A DNA stretch of 64,000 nucleotides from Gnetum montanum (GCA_015680685.1 MNCI01021449.1:7495-71494), one strand, 5' to 3'; numbered from the stretch's first letter, positions 35,311-47,519 are shown. Numbers and translations are program-made. The notes: generated by a model not told the origin, from the sequence alone.

Positions 35311-37176
35311 ATGTCTTCTTCTTCACACAAGAGCACTTCACTGCCTAGGATGAACACAAGACATAGTCAACAGCAGAACACACGTAACCAAGATCCACTA
35401 GTTCCTAAACAATTTCATGTAGTATATACTCATCACGATGAGTATGTACCCAACTTTACCTTTATTCTCCATCAAGATGAACAACTGTGTTGGAGAGACT
35501 TGGAAGGTAACATAGTGTTGCCTCTAGACTGATCAATCCCCAACATGCTCCTTCGTGCTCTCTCATGAATAGGCATCTCATTTTTGTACATAGAATATGT
35601 TGCATGCAATCATGACACAAGGGACTACCATCCCAAAAAAGCACAACATCAAAGGGACTTGCAACAAGAGAGATATCATATATCCTTGAAGGGTAAATGG
35701 CACCAGAACGCTCCACATGTCTTGAGCGAAATTGAGGGTGATGAACCTTCTTCAACAAGTTCTCCACCAAACGATGTTCCTCCTCCTAACGATGGTCAAG
35801 AAGTTGTATATCAGAACCTACACTCCATGATTCACAACCTTGGTTCTGATACCCACAAACATGAAGTGTTCAAGGAAGGAACACAACCATAGGATCAGGG
35901 GGATGTTTTGATCGTAATCATGATCATGGCTGAGACCACCGAAGAGAAGGTAGAAAACACCATCATGGTAATGGTTCTCCTTCTTCTTCACCTTTATTGT
36001 CATATTCATCCTCTCCTTCAGTATCTGGCCACAATCATAAGGAACCCAATCATGAGGATAAAGGTAAATAGAGTGAAAAACATCGACGAAACAATCAAGA
36101 ACAAGGACAAGGGCACTCTAAGGAATCAAGGCATGGAAGAAGGGAGACACCATAGATGCTATGAATGAGATGAACACAAAGAACCCCCACTTGCAACTAG
36201 AAGCATGCTAGACATAACAGAGGCCATAAGAGTTCCCACAAGGCACCAAAAAGATAGTAGGATCAAGAGGTTAGACATGAATAACATCCCACGGTTTGAG
36301 GGGGGATACAACATTGATTCTCAAAATCACTTACAAGCATTCCACGATGCATGTGCCTTGCAGAACATAGAAAATGAATGGCAAAAATTGAAGTTGTTCC
36401 CAAGGACACTAGTAAAAGAAGTTGAAAGTTGGTACCAGTCCTTAGAACCAGAATCCATTCAGAGGTCGAGTACAATGTTAGAATTGTTTAATGATAAGTA
36501 CCAAACGTACTCCCAAGTTTCTAACCTACAAAAGCAAACCCAAGGATGAAAGCAAGGAAATCATAAACCCTTGGATGCTGCCATGGGCTGCTATTATGCA
36601 TTGTTACATCATTGCCCTAGCCATGGTTATTTGCAACGAGATCAACTACATCATCTTGTAGATGGACTTAGGCATGAAACAAGGAGAACCCTTGGAATGC
36701 ATGCCCAAGGGAGATTATCATAGCTTGGGTCTCATCAAGTTCATAAATTACTAGAGCAAGTAGCCAAAGAAGAAGGTGAGCTACGGAAGAGAGAAAGCAT
36801 GGAAGAGTAAAACCGAGATCCTTCTCTCCGAAAAAGGAGAGTGAGATTTTGTGAGGAGGAGGAAGAGTCACCACTCAAAGAGATGGTGAATAGGAAAACT
36901 TTGCCACTCCAAAAGTTAACAACCAAAGTATCGGCAAAGGTAGATCAGATGTGGGACTCCCTGGATAGTAGGCTTGAAATTGTTCTTAAAATCGTAGAGG
37001 AGTCTAGGGAGCGAGGTAGTGACTATGACAAAAAGAACAGGAGAGAAGTAGATAATGCACATAATAAGGGTAAGGGTAAAATGGCCATCACCGAAGAGGT
37101 TGTGGATTCAGATACAGACAATGACGGTGGATGTGAGATATGCCATATGACCATCCTAAGGGATGTTACCTATTAA
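35311..37176 (+). pseudogene. gag: gag pseudogene of E1
   Basis: A single frame of about 620 codons with only a few stops (35532, 35892, 36168, 36549 and some later). Landmarks: MSSSSHKSTSLPR start; HDEYVPNFTFILHQDEQLCW (about residues 40-60); a low-complexity His/Ser/Pro region; the capsid-like core with LDMNNIPRFEGGYN, LELFNDKYQTYSQVSNLQ and DQLHHLVDGLRHE; a basic region; WDSLDSRLEIVLKIVEESRE; and GCEICH at the end, where a frameshift breaks the CX2CX3HX3C motif. ATG chosen because it is the first in frame, 144 bases after the primer site. Forms particles in the cytoplasm by family analogy. Confidence 0.85.
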
Positions 37177-37889
37177 TCTTGCATCTACAAGAGTCTGGGG
37201 TGTACGCACTCAACCCATGACTTAATAAACGGTAAGCACCCTAACAGTTACCTTATCCCCAAGGTAACCCAAGGCAGTTCCACCAACCTTCAATGTATTA
37301 TCCAAGTGAAACTCCACCACAACTGGTTGAGCAACACCAATAGTGGCAATACCCACAGTCATGAGGGATGCCACCACCAAGGCAACTATACCCCAACCGA
37401 CAACCAAATCCATATGGCTACTACATGCAGCAACCAACCTCTCCACGTGACTCTGTTGGTCACATGACACCACAACATCACTACCAAGCTTAGGAGTATT
37501 ATAGGACTCCTTCTCCTAGGGGAGATAACCTAGAAACATACCATCCTCCAAATCCATCCGCAACTCTCACACTGATAACGCCATTACCACCTGCTGTAGC
37601 AATGCAAGGGGAACTCCCCACTCAACTGTAGCAACCCAATTCTACGAGGGTTGTGAATATTCAACCCACTACTGGTTCTAACAACCATTTAAAGAGAAGA
37701 CCTTTCTTTAGAACCAACAGTCCAACCAAGCCCTCACAACCACAAGCGGTTGAACCTCTAAACATCTCTCCATCAAATTAGGCTTCAAAGCTCCCTTCAA
37801 ACCAAAAATCGAGCTCAACGCACACGATTATGTTAAAACATGGTGTTATTGACTAGATTAAGGAGGGCCACCTTCCTAGGAAATTCTCT
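37177..37889 (+). pseudogene. Gag-protease linker of E1
   Basis: Continues after the frameshift at about 37143. Rich in Pro, Gln, Tyr and Thr (QPNPYGYYMQQPTSPRDS type near 37400) and similar to the E2 and E3 linkers. No known domain. Confidence 0.6.
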
Positions 37890-38519
37890 AACCCCAAAAG
37901 CCCTCTAATCTATCTCCAAGTCACTAGGAATGAACCATGTAAAGCTCTTCTAGACTCAGGTTTTGGAGTCAACTTAATATTGCAAGAGATGTATAAAGCC
38001 TGGAACCTACCTCCATTAAAGAAGAGCAATATTTGCCTAGAGCTAGCCAACCAGTCCATTGCTATCCCCTTGGGACTAATAGAAGACATCGTTACCATTG
38101 TGTGTGGGTGGTCATACCCAGCTAATTTCCCAGTGATACAAGTAAACAATGATAAAGGGGACTTCCCAATAATAATGGGAATGGCATGGCTAAGTACCAT
38201 AAATGCGTGCCTAGGAATCCATGATCTTTCCCTAGAAATATCTAAGGAAAACACTTTCAGGAAGATCAAAAAGAAGAAGGTTCCATGCATCACATACAGT
38301 GATACAGGGTGTGATTATGTATAGGAATGTTTAGCATTGCATGCATGCAACTGGTGTGCACAAGAAATTAACATACAAAAGTTCCTATATGTAGCAACCA
38401 CACAACAAAGAGATACCCAATGGTTGATAGCTAATCAAGAGAGCAGCTCACCAATGTGCATGGAACTAACTAAGGGAACAACTTGCACTCACGTCGAAAG
38501 CATAGATGCATTGGAGTAA
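37890..38519 (+). pseudogene. PR: Aspartic protease pseudogene of E1 with C-terminal extension
   Basis: CKALLDSGFGVNLIL (37938-37982) keeps the D-S-G catalytic triad. MYKAWNLPPLKKSNICLEL, IPLGLIEDIVTIV, FPIIMGMAWLSTINACLG and KIKKKKVPCITYSDT follow. An in-frame stop at 38322 is followed, in the same frame, by CNWCAQEI, then FLYVATTQQRD and SSPMCMELTKG to 38519. This extension is also in E2 and E7 but not expected in a minimal retropepsin. This is the best-preserved protease of the window. In E7 the reading continues to RT; here it stops. Confidence 0.85.
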
Positions 38520-40602
38520 GAGCATCACCAACTTCCAAACCTTAACCTAGGAAACATCAATTTGGGGAAGTTGGAAATTCCTAAAAGTTAGACAAAAACC
38601 TTAATAAGAGATTACTAGTCAATGTGCAATGAGCCAAACCCTTCCATGAACTTAGAACAGCCAATGCACATAATACCTCTGAGAAGGGATGACCCCACTC
38701 ATTATTTTAGATCTCCCCCTTGCAACTCAGTCATGGGGGAGATGGCCACCTCTGCTAATCAACTGAGGCCCTCAATTCCTTTTTAATTTTTTGTTTTACA
38801 AATTTTTTTAAATTTTATTTTTTTTTGCAACATCATTTATACTCTTTCATTTCTTTGTGTGTTTGTTTATTTTGTTCGATTCATCACTTAATCAGTGCTC
38901 CTAATGGTGGTATGAACTATATTCCATTGATTGCTAATGTTTGGTTTTTACCTTTGAGTTATAATGTTGATACTAAGGTATAGTTCTTTTGATGTAATAG
39001 GCAATGAGTCCATGTCATCCATGCATTCATAAATTTCTATGGTCTCTCTTGGATTGGAAATGTACAGTCCCCTTCTTTAAATCATAGAACTATCAACGAA
39101 TTAGTGACTGGTTATTTCTCAAACTATGAAAGGACTCAAGGATTAAAAAGGGTGTGACTTTAAGGGGATTTGATGCATTTGTGTTGGCTATTCTCTTGGG
39201 TGCTTGGATTTTTTCTTCTTGGGTTTTCCTTACCATTCCAACGTTGCTCCATTATCGAGAAGCTAAGCTAATAAAAATAATAAGTCTTTGCATGTTGTGG
39301 TTCTCACGCAAAACAAAAATAGTGGGAATTCAAAGAACACCCCTTAGACAAAATAATCCTTTGGGCTACAAGAAAGGGTTATGGAACTAAACAAACATGT
39401 TCCCTCTAACTAAGGTCCTCTCTCGCTTCCTACTTTTTTCTTTCTCATTTCCTCGAAATGGTGGTGACTCTTTGACGGAAGCCTTCTTTTTACTTCAGGT
39501 GGATGGCTTGGCCAAGTGTATTAATGCAAAGTCACTGGATATGGATTGTTTGAGGCTATATTTAAAATGAAATCTACTAAGTTACATCAACCATACATAC
39601 ACAAGGGGCCATACACCACCTTGTTCTTGGGACTCCATTCCATTCTCTTCTCCTCATCATTCTTTCTCCATTTTCCACCTCATTGCCAGTTGTATCAATA
39701 GTCTATATTTTGGTTGATGCATTATTTTCTTTTTGGTAAATTCTTGTGGTTAAGACTTTAACTCTTGCTTCCAAATGACATTTCCAGAGCCTACAGACTC
39801 TTTGAATGTGGGATTGTCAGGGCATTAGGGGAATGGACCTACTTTGGGAAGGACCCACTGGCATTCCTACTTGGTCCATCAGTTAACTTCTTTCCCTTAA
39901 ACATTTCTGCAAACAATATTTATTTTGTTCATTTCCACCTCTGACATCCATTTTATTGGCATTGTCGTTGTTTCTTTTTCTCCATCTTTCTTATTCCTTA
40001 TATTTTCCCATTCTATCGCTACTAGAGGCTCGCTCTTAGTCATGGGGGTCCTGGTCCAATTTTTTCAATTTTCTCCTAACCCCTACACCTTGGGTAGTCA
40101 CCAGTGTTATATCTCCAGAATTCGTATTAGCCATAACACAACTCAGCCAATAAACTGTACACCAAGGTAAGGTATTAATTGCATTGTGATTTATTTATCC
40201 TTGCTAATATGAGACTGTGTTGTGTGTGCAAATGGCAATCATACAACAATGAACTGGTGTTGGAGGAAATACTTAGGATGGACTGGTGCTGAAACTGTAT
40301 GCAAGGAACAAGATTGATGGCACGGTTATGGATGGACAACGGAAGGTGCAATTTTGGCATCGGCAGCAACATATCTTCTTCTTTTCTCTCTCTTCTCTCT
40401 TAGCTGCCAAATAAGGCTGGATGTCAAATGTGTATAGTATTCACTCTTGAGGTTATCAACACTAATATTTCCATGTATTGTAATGATGATCAATTCACTT
40501 GTTACCCCATTCACCATTAGTGTCATTTAATTCAATAATTTGATACCTTTCCAATAGTTTTTAAGGAACTTGAGGACGAGTTTTTATTCAGTCATGGGGG
40601 TA
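38520..40602 (+). other. Non-coding tail of E1 in place of pol
   Basis: About 2.1 kb with no RT, RNase H or integrase motif. CAGTCATGGGGGAGATGG (38729-38746) is followed by a T-rich tract to about 38880. A second AGTCATGGGGG lies at 40038-40048, and a third, the true polypurine tract, at 40590-40600 directly before the LTR. AGGTAAGG at about 40166 looks like a splice donor. The open frames at 39154-39390 and 39925-40170 are not conserved in E2 or E5 and are probably incidental. Confidence 0.7.
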
Positions 40603-41365
40603 TGACGAGCCGCGATATCATGTATGTGATATCGCGTCCCATCTTATTATCTATAAATAAGAGGCAACTTCCCTTGTTTTAGGAAGTAAGACTTAGATCC
40701 TTAGCTACCATTCCAGAGTTAGAATAATTCCTGTGTGCTCGTAGTAGGAGTCATAAAGTGAATGGATCTTTATTCAAGCAATTTGTACCTGAGCACACAT
40801 TTTTGTACGGCAATAAAGATGAACTTTGTGATAAACCTTGCAACATACAAATTAAGCTAAATAATAATTAATTATTGTTGAATGTTTAAATGCTTTCCTA
40901 GTTAATTAATCTTTCTCAACCCTTGACTCTCCTATTTAAGTACACTCAGTACGACCACTTCGAGCATGTGTGTAGCACTTGGTAACCTAGTAACGATTAG
41001 CATTTGGTAATCCTAGCAGCGTTGCACTAGTTTAGAATGTGTGTGGCAAGTGGGAACAGATACTGGTGTTATGAACAATTAGAACTTAGTTAGTAAATAG
41101 TTAACGTAATTTAGTCACTTAGTTCTCCTTACCTTCCCCTATTAGCATAAGACATTAAAAAAATAAAAGTTATAAAAATCATATACCTCAAGCTTACTTA
41201 ACCATACAACCATGACAATACAAGTAATTTTGGGAAGACAATGATTGATTAACCTTAAGTGTTCCATTAAGGTGCGTAAGCACTTAATCCTTGGAGTTCA
41301 ACTAGATCACGCGTGAAACGCTCGTATTCATATGGTTGAGTGTAGGGGTACCTCGCCACTCATCA
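40603..41365 (+). repeat. 3' LTR of E1
   Basis: Starts TGACGAGCC after the polypurine tract and ends CGCCACTCATCA, followed by acttc. CGCGATATCA (40611-40620) and TGATATCGCG (40627-40636) form a perfect 10-bp inverted repeat with a 6-base loop, longer than the 5' LTR palindrome. TATAAATA near 40652. Otherwise very similar to the 5' LTR. Confidence 0.93.
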
Positions 41366-43810
41366 ACTTCCTATGTTAATGCAATCCATATCTATTTCCT
41401 ATGTTTTGAAGATGATCATCAAAAATCCAAAAGCTTCTTCATCACATCTTTAGACCTAGCACTAGTAGCTTTTTACTTCCCAACATGATTAAATCTTAAA
41501 CAAAAAACACTCATTTAAAAGCCACACATTCCTAAACTAGAATGGAGCTCTAGTGAAAACACTCATGTCTCACTCACAAATAATTTATCTATGATCTAAG
41601 ATCACTTCTTGAGGGCCTTACCATTGAGACAATGCTCAATCCAACATGAATGAGAAATGAAGAACCAGTTAATGTAAGAAGCTAATCATCATCTCTCTTG
41701 AGCTAGTCATTTTTAAGTAAAGTAACATAGGGGTATCTTAAGCTCTATAACCTCTCTAGAATGTTGCAATTCATCAAAGCATTGGCCTCAACATTTTGAA
41801 TTGACAAGCCAAATTTCTCTTTCCATCTTCTAGTAAATTTGCATTCACCATCCAAAATCCAATTCCTCTCAAATAAAATATTCAACAACTACTACTTAAA
41901 CTTTGGCTACAAAGAAATAGAAATTGGATCATAGACATTCAAAATCTTCATTTCCTCACCTTCAATACCAAAAAAGCTAGAGGAAACCACCTTTTTTTGA
42001 AAGATTAACCTATTTTTACACATGCAAACTAATCCATTGCTAACGCCTTGAGCAAGGATTTGACATCGCAATCATCGAGGCCAATCATTCTAAGAGAACA
42101 CTTCAAGTTCCATCTTCTAAAGAAGCACAACATCAACACTATTTAAATGTAAGATTAATTTCAAATTTTGATATTTTTCCAATCCTTGGAGACATATATA
42201 ATTTCAAGAAAAGATAATCATAAGGTAAAAGATGTTGGGAAAATGTTATCCACCAACATACCTTCCTCCTCCACATTTGGCGTTGCCTCCTATTCTCTTC
42301 CTTATACAGATTTGATTAAGCTATCCAAACTTCCTTTGTGAAAATCTACAATGTCATGAATAATTTATTTTCTTTGATCCTCCAAGGCTGAGTTTCCTCT
42401 GTGTTCATTCTCTTGAGTATTGCCAAGCAACAATAGCAGGGTTTGAGCAATCATGTCTAATCTAGTCTAGAATGGGATGATAATTTGATGTTATCATTTG
42501 TAGCATCCATGTTAAACCTCATCTTCTTCCTACTTAGAATCTATCTGGCTTAACTCTACTTAAGCTTAGCATTGTTATCCACCTTCTTTTTCCCAATTCT
42601 ATTTCCTATGAATTACAAGCTTCTAACCCTCAACATCCTTCATTGTCTCCTTCCCTTTGCCATAAGTTCTAGATGGAAGCTTGAAAATCAAAGGTCTGTC
42701 CATCAACCCTAATGAGTCTATTTCTTCATCTTTGTATGTAGCTAAAACACTTGCAAGAGGACCTTGATTCATGCACTTCCCCTTAGCATTTTGCATTCCA
42801 ATGATATCCTTCCTATTATGCTCTTCATATGATAAAACACTTCAGCCAACTTGCATCAATGCCTTTGTAGTGTTTTGTGAGGATCTCTTAGCCCATGGGT
42901 TTTAAGGGAATTAAGTCAAAATGTGACCCTACTGAGCATAGATCCTATATATTTTTAGATAATTATCATAGAAAATAAGTTGGAAGAAATGACCATGAAA
43001 GCCTTCCAAGATAACTCTAGATAGAAGCTCTACATTCTTCTATATGTAAATGCAAATTTGTGCCACCATTCTAGAAACCCTAAAGAACATAGAAGGACCA
43101 ACCATCAGCATTTCCTTTAAGATCTTAGCAACTTTACACAAAATCACCTTTCACCAAAACTCAATCAAAAGTCCCTAGGAAGTGCATATGCACTATAAGC
43201 TGTAATTTTGTTTGAACCTGATAATGAATCTTTCTCTAAAATAGAAAATGTCTCATTATCCATTTCTCATCTCATGTGATAAGTTAGCCAAATCTTTAGG
43301 CTATGGTTGTTTCCACTATGCACATATCTTTTTCCTCAACAAATATCAACAATGTTGCATGACCCCTCAAAGGGCCAAACTGCACTAGGAACCTCATACA
43401 TGTCCTAAACACCCATACTTGCAAATACTTTAGGATTGAAAATTTCCTCTTAAACATGCCTACAAAAGTTCTTTTAAACTACTCTCTCTATTCATCTAGC
43501 ACTCTCTCTAAGATGAAAATCCTAGGACTATCAAAGCTCTCAAACCTTGCAAAGTTATCATCCCAAAAAATTGTCTCTAGTGGCTACTAAAACTAGGGTT
43601 TTTTTCAAAGTGTGTTCATGAATGAAATTGGCTCTTTAACTACACGACTTCTAACACTTTCTACTTTGGTATTATGCCAAAGCCATCCTTCATATGCCTC
43701 TTCTCATCAATTGACCTCTTCCTCTAGCTAAGTGCAAATCCAAACTTCACATCTTTTAAACCCTTCCATGAATCAAAACTACCACTGTCTAGATCACCCA
43801 TTATGTCTCC
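41366..43810 (-). mobile_element. L1-type LINE relic, ORF1 and endonuclease C-terminus (5' half)
   Basis: The other half of the LINE interrupted by E1. Near 41550-41500 the minus strand reads FRFRNVWLLNECFLF with LDHR shortly before it, the end of the L1 endonuclease-type domain (SDH and PF-F-MW motifs). Farther upstream (about 43810-43000), MGDLDSGSFDSWKGLKDVKF and later stretches look like the start of L1 ORF1. Stops and frameshifts are frequent, and the catalytic N-terminal endonuclease residues were not located. Identification rests mainly on the continuity with the RT half. Confidence 0.6.
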
Positions 43811-44483
43811 CCTCAAAAAAACTTAATCTACATTATCAAGTATCAATTGCATAGTTCTTTTTATTTTTTTTCAATTGATTAATTTTCTTTTTGGCAATCT
43901 TAACTCTTAACTACTAAGAAGTGCCTCATAATATCTGAACATAGCATCACCAATAAAAATAGAATGACTAAAAGTTAGCATCAACATTATGTCATCCTCA
44001 AAGTAACAACTTAGTTGAGATACTTTATAATCATTGATAAACTTGTTTTCATTATTTTTAAAAATGATACTATATAATATAGCTTTTATCATTGCAATTT
44101 TAGAATGCTTGGAGGAAGGATGGGGAGGAACAAGTGGAGTGTTAAACTCTAAAAAAATAAATAATAATATTATAAATTTTAAAATACAATAGATCAATGA
44201 AGAAAGAGCCTAAAAACCTAATTTTAAAGGTAACCTCCACTCTATGGTAAGAAAAGAATTAGGCCTTACACTCGTTTAGAAGCATCCTCATGAGTTTTCA
44301 CTTCTTACTAAAGGGTTTGATGTAAAAAGAAAAAGAAAACTATATCTAAAGACCAAAAAAAGCTTGAATTAGAAAAATAAATAAATAGTATTAGAAGCTA
44401 AAATCTTTCCATCATTGAGCCTCTCAAAGAAAAGAAAATTAATACTGCATGAAACAAATTAATTGTTTAGCTTTCACTAGAAG
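43811..44483. other. Unassigned DNA between LINE and solo LTR
   Basis: T- and A-rich stretches (43855-43885; 44330-44400) without a supported gene. The minus-strand open frame at 43907-44197 is hydrophobic and AT-driven and is not convincing. Confidence 0.4.
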
Positions 44484-44992
44484 TGTAACGTCTAGTCCCT
44501 TGTTAAGGGCAAAAACATATTGTAAAAATGCAATTAACCTTCAAATGAAGGGATGCCTCATTATGAGAAATCACGATTATTCATGTATCCCTCAAGAATG
44601 GATTAAACCTATGCCATTTAAGGCCAAGTTTAGAGTTCATACTAACATGGAGTTGCAGAGCCTAGAAAGGTAAGTGACGAGCATCAGGTGAAGCAGGACA
44701 AGAAGGGACTGATCATCCCTTTAGCTGGACAACCTAACTATGATGGTAGTGTCAGATTACCTCTAAGGCTTAAGTGGCATGGGAAGATAACCCAAAGGGC
44801 ATTACAGTACTCTCTCTCTTATTAATAAAATGTTTCTCCTTTCTTCCTTCATATTCCATGTACTAGTTATTCAATTACCAGTAATTCATTTATCAAAGTA
44901 TTTTATGATATTTCCATTATGCTACTTACAAATGCAATGAATTAAGCAATATATGATCATGTTTTTATGACATTCGAGAATGGGATGTCACA
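44484..44992 (+). mobile_element. Solo LTR of a fourth LTR family
   Basis: 509 bp from TGTAACGTCTAGTCCC to GAATGGGATGTCACA, with imperfect terminal inverted repeats (TGTRACRTC) and TG...CA ends. Flanked on both sides by agaag (44479-44483 and 44993-44997), a perfect 5-bp target duplication. The open frame 44449-44673 and a 59-codon frame ending at about 44820 lie mostly or wholly inside and are LTR sequence, not genes. Orientation is not certain. Confidence 0.88.
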
Positions 44993-44997
44993 AGAAG

Positions 44998-46030
44998 CCT
45001 TTTTCCTTGAAGTTATACTCAAAAGCAACATTTTTGAGAATTTGATATTTAACTCCTGAAGAAAGATCATAGTTATGCTCTTGCTGGTCAAACCTAATTG
45101 CACATTGAAGCTTCCAAATCGAATAGAAAATAAGTGACCAAAGACAGTTTCAAATGCAAAAAACTAAAAAATTAAAAAAATTCTAAAAATGAATGTTGAC
45201 AAAGTAAGTTATGTAATATCCTAGTGTTTTTAATGTAGGATCTTAAGTTTATTATTTATTTTCTTATCCTTGTTTCTTAAGCATAAGGAATTATTTCAAA
45301 TTTTTTTAGTTTATCTTGGAATATATTCCTAGGTATGTGAGCTTATTATAATATTTTCTTGGTAATATAAATCCATTTATGGACCATTGAACCCTCATGT
45401 AGATACATATGATCCAATCTTGGAAACTAGATTATTGGATTATTATTCTTAAAATTGTATAAACCCTACCTCTTGCACTTATCAATACTTGGCAACAGTG
45501 ACTTTCGTGGATTTTTTAGCATTAATTATGTATCTCACACTCTATTGTTACTTTTGCTCATGGTTGTATATGACAAATTATCTCTAAAGATAGAGGAAAT
45601 ATTTTTTTCATCATTCTTTTTCTATAGCTCAATCCTTATTAAAGCTACCTTTCTATTATTTTCCTTTTAATATTATCACCCTATTTTACTATATTTTATC
45701 ATCATGCTTTACTATTTTCACATTTTATACTCTCATTTTTTGTACTTTTTGGTAGCTTATATAATTCCTTTCTAATAGTAGCATTCATAACATCAATTTC
45801 ATAGGTTGCAATAGAATTCATGATAGATTTTCAACATGTGAACAAATTAAATGTGATATTAGCAACATTTGGCATGAGAGACAATTTTTGACAATAGGAG
45901 CTATTAAATATTTTAGGCATGAATCAGTGCATTTGAGGTGTTCAAATGTTAAGAATTTGATACTAAATATCATTAATTGAGATTCTTTGCAAAAAGGTAA
46001 CTGATATGAAAAATGCTTAAGACTTCATGA
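44998..46030. other. Unassigned AT-rich DNA
   Basis: No supported gene. Pyrimidine-rich plus strand at 45590-45760. It could include the lost 3' end of E7, but no LTR was found here. Confidence 0.4.
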
Positions 46031-46054
46031 TAAGTTAACGTTGAAGATGATCCA

Positions 46055-46640
46055 TCAACATGATGTAATCAATATCAAATTTGTTAGCATAATAGTGGGG
46101 ATCCAGTCCTTCCTATACTTACTAATTGTGCATGTAAGTATCTTGGTTATTTTCCTATTAGTCACTTTGACTTGACCGTTTGCTTGGAGGTGATAAGGAG
46201 TTGTTAATTTATGTTGCACCCCTAAGTGTTGCATTAGTTTTTGAAAAGTAGCACCCATGAAGTGAGTTTAATTGTCAGAGATAAGTACCTTTGGCATGCC
46301 AAACCTATTTATCATACTTTGTTGAACAAACTGTACTGCAATAGAAGATGAACAGTTAGTGATTATTGTAGCTTCAACCCATTTGATGCAATAGTTAACT
46401 ACTACTATGATATATGCCTTTCCATTGGACATGGGATTAATTGTTCCCATGAAGTCAATGCCCCAAAGGTCAAAAGGCTCCAATGATTAGATCCACTATT
46501 AGAGTGCTTCCATTCATATAACCATTCCTTCATCTCTTTGGGATCACTCACATGAACAAGAAAATTGATGGGCATCCCTAAAGATTGTTGGCCAATAATA
46601 TCTTTCCATGAGAATTTTCACAATTTTCTTCCTTCCTAAG
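46055..46640 (-). pseudogene. INT: Integrase pseudogene of E7
   Basis: DDE-type integrase core. FDLWGIDFMG (46477-46448) carries the first Asp; KVLISDN (46288-46268) the second. TTPYHLQANGQVKVTNRK (about 46201-46148) contains the third site, where the catalytic Glu is Lys (K in QVKVTN). KDW follows, as in family members. An open frame covers 46483-46268 and another 46258-46055, separated by a frame break. The N-terminal HHCC zinc domain is not convincingly preserved. Would insert element DNA into the nuclear genome if intact. Confidence 0.85.
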
Positions 46641-46969
46641 TAATGGGCTTTCCAAGGATCTTCATGAGCATCTTGGAGGATTCATACTTAATTAGCATTA
46701 GGCATGCACCATCATACCAAGCCATTAGCGTAAACCTTGTAAAGGTTGTCCCTAATCTTCATGTAATTCTTGGCTTGGTGAAGAAACTATTATTTCTTCT
46801 TATAGTCCCATTTTTGAGGAGTCTCTTGAGTGAGTAGATAACAAAGGAATTCTTCATATCAATTATAATCTTTAGGATTCTAACCTTTAATAGATTTTGC
46901 AAAGAGGAGTTCGTCTAGGAATTGATCAAATAAAGGTCTCTCGTCCTCTTCATTGTCCCATCACAATAG

Positions 46970-47340
46970 TGACAAGAGATCAACGAACATATTCTTAGTT
47001 CCCCTTTTTTCCATCATTATGAGATTGAACTCCTATAAAATTACTGGTCACCATATGACATGGGGGCTCAAAACTAGTTTATTCATGAGAAACCTAATGG
47101 CACTATGGTCTATGTGCACAAACATCTGATATCTAAGCACATAGTGCCTAAATTTCTTTAAGGTTTACACCACCATCATGAGCTCCTTCTCCATGATGGT
47201 GTAGTTTAACTATGCACTCACAATGCTTTTTCTTGTACAATAGATGTAATAACGATGTTTCTAATCATCCAATTATATAACCATGGCCTCTAAGGCATAA
47301 TTGGATGCATCTGTCATGATGTGGAAGGGGTTAGACCAAT
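46970..47340 (-). pseudogene. RH: RNase H pseudogene of E7
   Basis: PFHIMTDASNYALEAMV (47330-47280) is the first catalytic Asp block of gypsy RNase H. ELMMVV and KKFRHYVLR, then FVHIDHSAIRFLMNK (about 47130-47075) are the later motifs. Several frameshifts and stops. Order RT, RNase H, integrase is correct for Ty3/gypsy. Confidence 0.78.
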
Positions 47341-47519
47341 CAAGAGCACATAGAATGGGAGTTTGTATGAGTTTTTCCTTTAACTACTAAAATGCTAACT
47401 CATATTCATTGGTCCAATTAAAGGGTGCAACCTTCTTTGTCAACTCAACTAATGACCTAGCAATTTTTGAGAAGTTCTTAATGAAGCACCAATAATAACC
47501 AATATGGCCAAGGAATAAC

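Larger units (their letters stand above)
34401..41365 (+). mobile_element. E1: complete non-autonomous LTR retrotransposon (LTR-gag-protease-LTR), inserted in a LINE
   Basis: Two LTRs of 765 and 763 bp with TGAYGAG and CTCATCA ends, a primer-binding site, gag (35311-37176), linker, protease (37890-38322), about 2.2 kb of tail without pol domains, and a polypurine tract (GTCATGGGGGTA) before the 3' LTR. Flanking 5-mers gcttc (34396-34400) and acttc (41366-41370) fit a target duplication with one substitution. Both flanks belong to the same LINE. Gag and protease have fewer stops than in E2-E4, so this is among the younger insertions here, though still dead. Confidence 0.92.

Noticed and set aside
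35462-36009. Minus-strand frames antisense to E1 gag
   Set aside because: The plus strand carries the conserved Gag motifs in one long frame; the reverse frames are shadows.
39154-39390. 78-codon frame in the E1 tail, possible env-like product
   Set aside because: The aligned part of E2 (about 1-250, minus) does not keep the frame, and no signal or membrane pattern is convincing.
43907-44197. 96-codon minus-strand frame as a membrane protein
   Set aside because: AT-driven composition, no homologous motif, no start context, located between repeat relics.
44449-44673. 74-codon open frame, and a following 59-codon frame ending near 44820, that looked like a small gene with a GTAAGT donor between them
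   Set aside because: All but the first 35 bases lie inside a 509-bp solo LTR with perfect agaag target duplications; the frames are LTR sequence.
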